NCBI GenBank assembly: GCA_018985225.1 | Contig: JADGIF010000340.1 | Coordinates: forward strand, 1-10,579 | From: Amoeboradix gromovi | Taxonomy: Eukaryota; Sanchytriomycota; Sanchytriomycetes; Sanchytriales; Sanchytriaceae | DNA: 10,579 nucleotides | Direction: 5' to 3' | Shown: one piece after another, positions 7,993 through 10,579 of the stretch | How positions within the stretch are numbered: position 1 is the stretch's first letter | How the letters are laid out: every line of letters begins with the position of its first letter | The notes under the pieces: generated by a model | The model's database searches: none | The model's input: the letters and a program-made list of their open reading frames with translations, nothing else | What the model was told of the DNA's origin: nothing | Position numbers and translations under genes: made by a program

Positions 7993-8026
7993 GTTACTCT
8001 AGTTTTTCTATTTGGTGTCCCATTTG
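7993..8026 (+). repeat. Dispersed repeat, copy 9 (second of a direct pair)
   Basis: GTTACTCTAGTTTTTCTATT then TGGTGTCCCATTTG, the most complete core match in the window. It ends 29 bases before the J-protein ATG at 8055, in the same orientation. Confidence 0.75.
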
Positions 8027-8054
8027 TAAAGGGTTTGGAGATAAAACAACAAAC

Positions 8055-9107
8055 ATGGGTCATTATGAGACTCTTCAAATTAGTCAAAGCGCTACTCAAG
8101 AAGAAATCAAAAAGCAATTCAGAATGCTTAGTTTACAGAATCATCCGGATAAAGGAGGAGATCCTCAGAAATATCAAGAGATGGTGAGCGCATATCAAGT
8201 GCTAGGCGACCCTGAGAAAAGACAAATCTATGACACTTATGGTGATATAGGAATACCACTACAGTATATACGTGGTATAAAATATGTTTTATTCGGTGTT
8301 ATTTTAATTTTAATTTTGTTGATTATTCAGTTATTGTTATGGGATCAGGGCAGCTGGTTTTTGATATTTATTCCCACCTTCATTATATACTCTATAATTT
8401 TAATAATTATTCTGGACAGCATTTTCCATCCTCCAACTCCAGGTGAGCTTGATGAGATGGAGGAAATATCTCCCAAAGATGTCCGACTAATGAGCGGTCT
8501 TTTGCTTTCGATATTCTCTGTTTTTGTTACTACTCATATACTTTTGCTTTTGAAATTAGAGATATTCCATTCCTGGAGATTAGAACTTATAATGATCCCC
8601 TTTTGGCTGCTTGAGAGTTTTATATTTTTGCGAAATATGGTGTCATTTTTTGTTCCTCCTAGTCTACCAGAGAATGCTAAAATTGAGTTTTTATTCAAGC
8701 TTGTTAACATTATTGTTAATCTTTGCACTATTTCGTTTGCAGTCTTATTGTGTATTCGACAATACTTCATTTTTCAGTGGGCGCTGGTATTTTTACCGTT
8801 GTTTGTAATGCCATTTGTTAGGTGCGTTGTCCCGATATACTGGTGCAGGCTAGACAGAGCAAATATTGGATCTCAGGTTCCTGTATTTATATGGAATGGA
8901 TTCTTAGAATTGCAAGTTGTATTATTTTGCTTGAGCACCAATGGAATAATACAAACAAGAGAGGCATTTATACCAATACTGATAATGTTGTTTCTTCTAC
9001 TGTTGTTAGTAACGATCACCGGAATCGGTTTCATTCTCTCGTTAAAGAAGGAAAAAGAAATTGTGCAGCCTATAACAGATCCTGGTAGAATGATAACAAG
9101 TAAATAA
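8055..9107 (+). CDS. J-domain protein with a polytopic membrane region
   Basis: Probably recruits and stimulates an Hsp70 at the face of an internal membrane. From Met at 8055 the protein has 350 residues. Residues 1-66 are a J domain: HYETLQIS start, the HPD signature at 30-32 (NHPDKGGD), then AYQVLGDPEKRQIYD (46-60). No Gly/Phe-rich region or zinc-finger domain follows, so it is class C. The rest has about eight hydrophobic segments: 77-95, 101-120, 146-166, 176-191, 211-234, 238-254, 276-293 and 304-329. A short basic tail (KKEKE) closes it. The membrane part loosely recalls the TMEM185/Fragile-X-F-type domain (WRLELIMIPFWLLESF), but I cannot confirm that. There is no signal peptide, so the J domain should face the cytosol. 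The frame is open upstream to an ATG at 7884, but that 57-codon extension is made largely of two dispersed-repeat copies. Met 8055 has a good context (A at -3, G at +4) and sits exactly where J domains start. Confidence 0.92.
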   Translation: MGHYETLQISQSATQEEIKKQFRMLSLQNHPDKGGDPQKYQEMVSAYQVLGDPEKRQIYDTYGDIGIPLQYIRGIKYVLFGVILILILLIIQLLLWDQGSWFLIFIPTFIIYSIILIIILDSIFHPPTPGELDEMEEISPKDVRLMSGLLLSIFSVFVTTHILLLLKLEIFHSWRLELIMIPFWLLESFIFLRNMVSFFVPPSLPENAKIEFLFKLVNIIVNLCTISFAVLLCIRQYFIFQWALVFLPLFVMPFVRCVVPIYWCRLDRANIGSQVPVFIWNGFLELQVVLFCLSTNGIIQTREAFIPILIMLFLLLLLVTITGIGFILSLKKEKEIVQPITDPGRMITSK

Positions 9108-9356
9108 TGGTATTCAGTTAAACAAGAAATTTCTTTAGAAAATACGCCACATAAACTTTCTGAAGAGTGCCCAAATTATGACCTTGTGACACTCATTGTA
9201 AGCATTTGGTAGAGATTATAAACATTACAATTTCTATCATAACTGAAGAACTATCAACATCATAACTACTTTTATGATACGGAAAATGAAACACAAATCA
9301 CAAAAATTGCTTTATTGTTACTTAGTAATATTTATCCAAGCATTGGTATATTAAGC

Positions 9357-9698
9357 TCAGATCTTCTCATTAGAAAGAGGACGGTTCAGCATCGCATTCT
9401 TTCTCTTCATAGCTAGGTATTTCATATATTTCCAGTATTTAAAGTACCTCAAGCGCTGCAAATATCTTCTTCTTTTTGAATACCAAGCCTCGTATTGAGA
9501 TCTGGTGATCCTTTTGTTCTGTTTTACTCTAGTTCTTGGCATTCGCGACTTCCTTGAAGGTGGATAGTTGAAATATTGCACAAATGCCTGATCTCCTCTC
9601 ATAGTAAGTGGCAAGTTGTTCCATGAATTTTGTCGAGTATTCTGAATTAAAACGGACTGCGAGTACGCAAATGCAATATTGAAGATCAGCCAGATCAT
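9357..9698 (-). CDS. Small, very basic, probably secreted protein, family unknown
   Basis: 113 residues that I do not recognise. Residues 1-13 (MIWLIFNIAFAYS) look like a short signal peptide with a plausible cleavage site after AYS, although the usual basic residue at the start is missing. A neutral Asn/Gln-rich part (14-47) follows. From about residue 48 the sequence is dense in Arg and Lys with aromatic residues (SRKSRMPRTRVKQNKR, then tyrosines and tryptophans alternating with basic residues to about 100). No cysteines remain after the signal, so there are no disulfides. The composition would suit binding to nucleic acid, acidic polysaccharide or membrane, and a cationic secreted peptide or cell-wall protein is conceivable. 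It converges with the J-protein gene (249 bases between stops) and diverges from the ORF at 9744 with 45 bases between starts. A chance ORF of this length is possible; the leader plus basic body raises my estimate. Confidence 0.5.
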   Translation of the reverse strand: MIWLIFNIAFAYSQSVLIQNTRQNSWNNLPLTMRGDQAFVQYFNYPPSRKSRMPRTRVKQNKRITRSQYEAWYSKRRRYLQRLRYFKYWKYMKYLAMKRKNAMLNRPLSNEKI

Positions 9699-9743
9699 AA
9701 ATAATTTCGAGAACAGTAAAACTTTAAATCATCGAACTCAGAA

Positions 9744-9926
9744 ATGTCAGACTTAAACGTCCAATCAGGTCTTGGTAACACAACAGGCGTGAATGAATCG
9801 TCTATTCTGGATATCCTGTATACAGACCTGCTGCCACTAACGAGGACCGCATATTTTATTAGTGATAGTGAGAAAATCTTGTTTATGATTTGTTATTGGT
9901 CAGACTTGCGAGTGTTGCATTATTAA
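9744..9926 (+). CDS. Short ORF, possible first exon of a spliced gene
   Basis: 60 codons, beginning MSDLNVQSGLGNTTGVNESS. Residues 20-41 (SILDILYTDLLPLTRTAYFI...) look like helix-forming protein. No family is recognised. After residue 41 a GTGAGA donor-like site (9868) appears, and the frame ends at 9926 just before two pyrimidine-tract/AG signals. Joining 9867 to 9964 (96 bases, after TTTCCTCAG) keeps the frame open to about 10041. An alternative exon from 10018 is open for 40 codons. I cannot choose between them. Removing one A from the run at 9873-9876 would instead open a hydrophobic stretch (LLLVRLASVALLILSF), so a frameshifted membrane protein is another reading. Confidence 0.35.
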   Translation: MSDLNVQSGLGNTTGVNESSILDILYTDLLPLTRTAYFISDSEKILFMICYWSDLRVLHY

Positions 9927-9943
9927 TTCTCTCTTTTTCCAAG
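9921..9943 (+). other. 3' splice-site-like signal
   Basis: TATTAAT, similar to a branch site, is followed by the pyrimidine run TTCTCTCTTTTTCC (9927-9940) and AAG. This is the textbook order of an intron end. A second AG after TTTCCTC lies at 9961-9963. No transcript evidence is available. Confidence 0.35.
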
Positions 9944-10356
9944 ACTGCCTGCAATTTCCTCAGATTATGATCTCTGCTCTAGGCGGCAGCTCGTGACCGA
10001 TTTCTCTTTTTTGCAAGCCAAATCTTTTACCATTGCTCAGTAGACTTTCTACAGCTTTAAAAATTGGAGGTTGGCAAGGTTTAAATTTTATAATATTGCA
10101 ACAATGTATTACTGACCGCTCAACAGTTGTCAATGTGTAACAGCTAGGGTTATAATAATCAGGATTCTAATTAGCAATCTCTTGATACCACGGCGTATCT
10201 CAATCGAAATACTTTTTCATAAAATTCTGAACCTACAAGAATTTGCTCTGATCTAGTAGTTTCAAGTCTTCAGCATAACCAACAGATTGACCTGATAGTG
10301 ACAGATAGGGTTCTATTGTTTTTAAGCTTACTTTAATCAACTGCAAAAGAGATAAA
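9927..10356. other. Region of uncertain coding content
   Basis: No ATG-started ORF above 60 codons. On the plus strand it holds the two acceptor-like signals described separately. On the minus strand an open frame without ATG runs for about 69 codons (roughly 9967-10173), and TTTATCTCTTTTGCAG (minus, 10341-10356) looks like an intron end. Both strands therefore show weak gene-like signals. At this base composition an open run of 69 codons is expected a few times by chance in the window's non-coding DNA. Confidence 0.4.
10001..10017 (+). other. Second 3' splice-site-like signal
   Basis: TTTCTCTTTTTTGCAAG is a long pyrimidine tract ending in CAAG. The frame beginning at 10018 (PNLLPLLSRLSTALKIGGWQ...) is open for 40 codons to the TAA at 10138. 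A partner donor in the right phase is not obvious. Confidence 0.33.
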
Positions 10357-10579
10357 ATGAATCCCCATTATAATCAATTGGTAAAAACTAATCTATTTGA
10401 TATGAAAACGAAATTTAAACAAGTAAGTGAAGAGAAAGGAATGTGATTTTATGCCACAAGACTTGAGTATTCAAAAACAAAGTTTGAATAGGATGCTCTC
10501 TTCCATTATCTAGTATCTTCTCTGACTTCCAATGAGCCTGTGCATGAGCGACTGTTTGATAGTATTGCGGCAATCAATT
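10357..10579 (+). CDS. Possible start of a spliced gene, cut by the window edge
   Basis: An ATG at 10357 opens a 22-codon stretch (MNPHYNQLVKTNLFDMKTKF plus KQ) that ends exactly at GTAAGT (10423). Removing 10423-10491, a 69-base candidate intron ending in AATAG, joins it in phase to 29 codons (DALFHYLVSSLTSNEPVHER...) that stay open to the window end. GTAAGT occurs elsewhere in the window, no branch site is clear, and the acceptor lacks a pyrimidine tract. The minus strand is also open over about 10408-10570 (PQYYQTVAHAQAHWKSEK...), so the coding strand is undecided. Confidence 0.18.

Larger units (their letters stand above)
5310..8054. other. 2.7-kb repeat-bearing region without a convincing gene
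   Basis: This is the longest gene-poor stretch and lies between the 5' ends of GDH (-) and the J-protein (+), so both promoters must be in it. It contains most copies of the dispersed repeat in both orientations, one TATA-like box, and scattered short ORFs none of which I can assign. The plus strand around 6500-6720 and 7340-7640, and the minus strand around 6880-7180, contain open stretches of a length expected by chance in DNA this AT-rich. Decayed genes or transposon relics are possible but not shown. Confidence 0.5.

Noticed and set aside
9523-9545. TTTTACTCTAGTTCTTGGCA inside the small basic gene resembles the dispersed repeat.
   Set aside because: Only the ACTCTAGTT part matches; the ATATTTGGTGTCCC part does not, and the bases are explained by the MPRTRVKQNK coding sequence.
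9960-10335. A minus-strand frame reading like protein (including YFD, DTPWYQEIAN, NPDYYNPSCY and FKAVESLLSNGKRFG) broken by TAG, TGA and TAG, possibly a pseudogene.
   Set aside because: The plus strand of the same bases reads equally protein-like, so the impression is unreliable. The longest unbroken part is about 69 codons, which is expected by chance. A translated database search would settle it.

Overview
The window looks like nuclear DNA from a eukaryote with a compact, AT-rich genome. Evidence: TATA-like boxes, AATAAA motifs placed on or just after stop codons, no ribosome-binding sites or operon packing, and gene families of eukaryotic type. These are a 1-Cys (Prx6-type) peroxiredoxin, a roughly 1000-residue NAD-glutamate dehydrogenase resembling yeast Gdh2, and a J-domain protein with many membrane segments. 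All three long genes read without introns in the standard code. The GDH sequence suggests a fungal-lineage or other protist host, but I cannot place it further.

Layout, left to right. A peroxiredoxin gene (252-917, +) lies behind a TATA-like box. It is followed by a small single-pass membrane protein (1375-1680, +) that I do not recognise. The large GDH (2217-5309, -) converges on that gene. About 2.7 kb without a convincing gene follows (5310-8054). It contains most copies of a short dispersed repeat, whose core reads CTAGTTTTTATATTTGG and which occurs in both orientations. The J-domain membrane protein (8055-9107, +) begins 29 bases after the last clear copy. It converges on a small, very basic, probably secreted protein (9357-9698, -). 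A short ORF (9744-9926, +) diverges from that gene after 45 bases, followed by two pyrimidine-tract/AG signals that suggest it may be the first exon of a spliced gene. The last 220 bases hold only ambiguous signals.

The genes do not form an evident pathway. GDH (NAD-dependent glutamate deamination) and peroxiredoxin (peroxide reduction) are housekeeping enzymes. The J-protein is probably an Hsp70 recruiter on an internal membrane. The points most worth a second look are the dispersed repeat, the J-domain plus polytopic membrane architecture, and the right-hand unit around 9.3-10.1 kb. I found no clear new multi-gene system.
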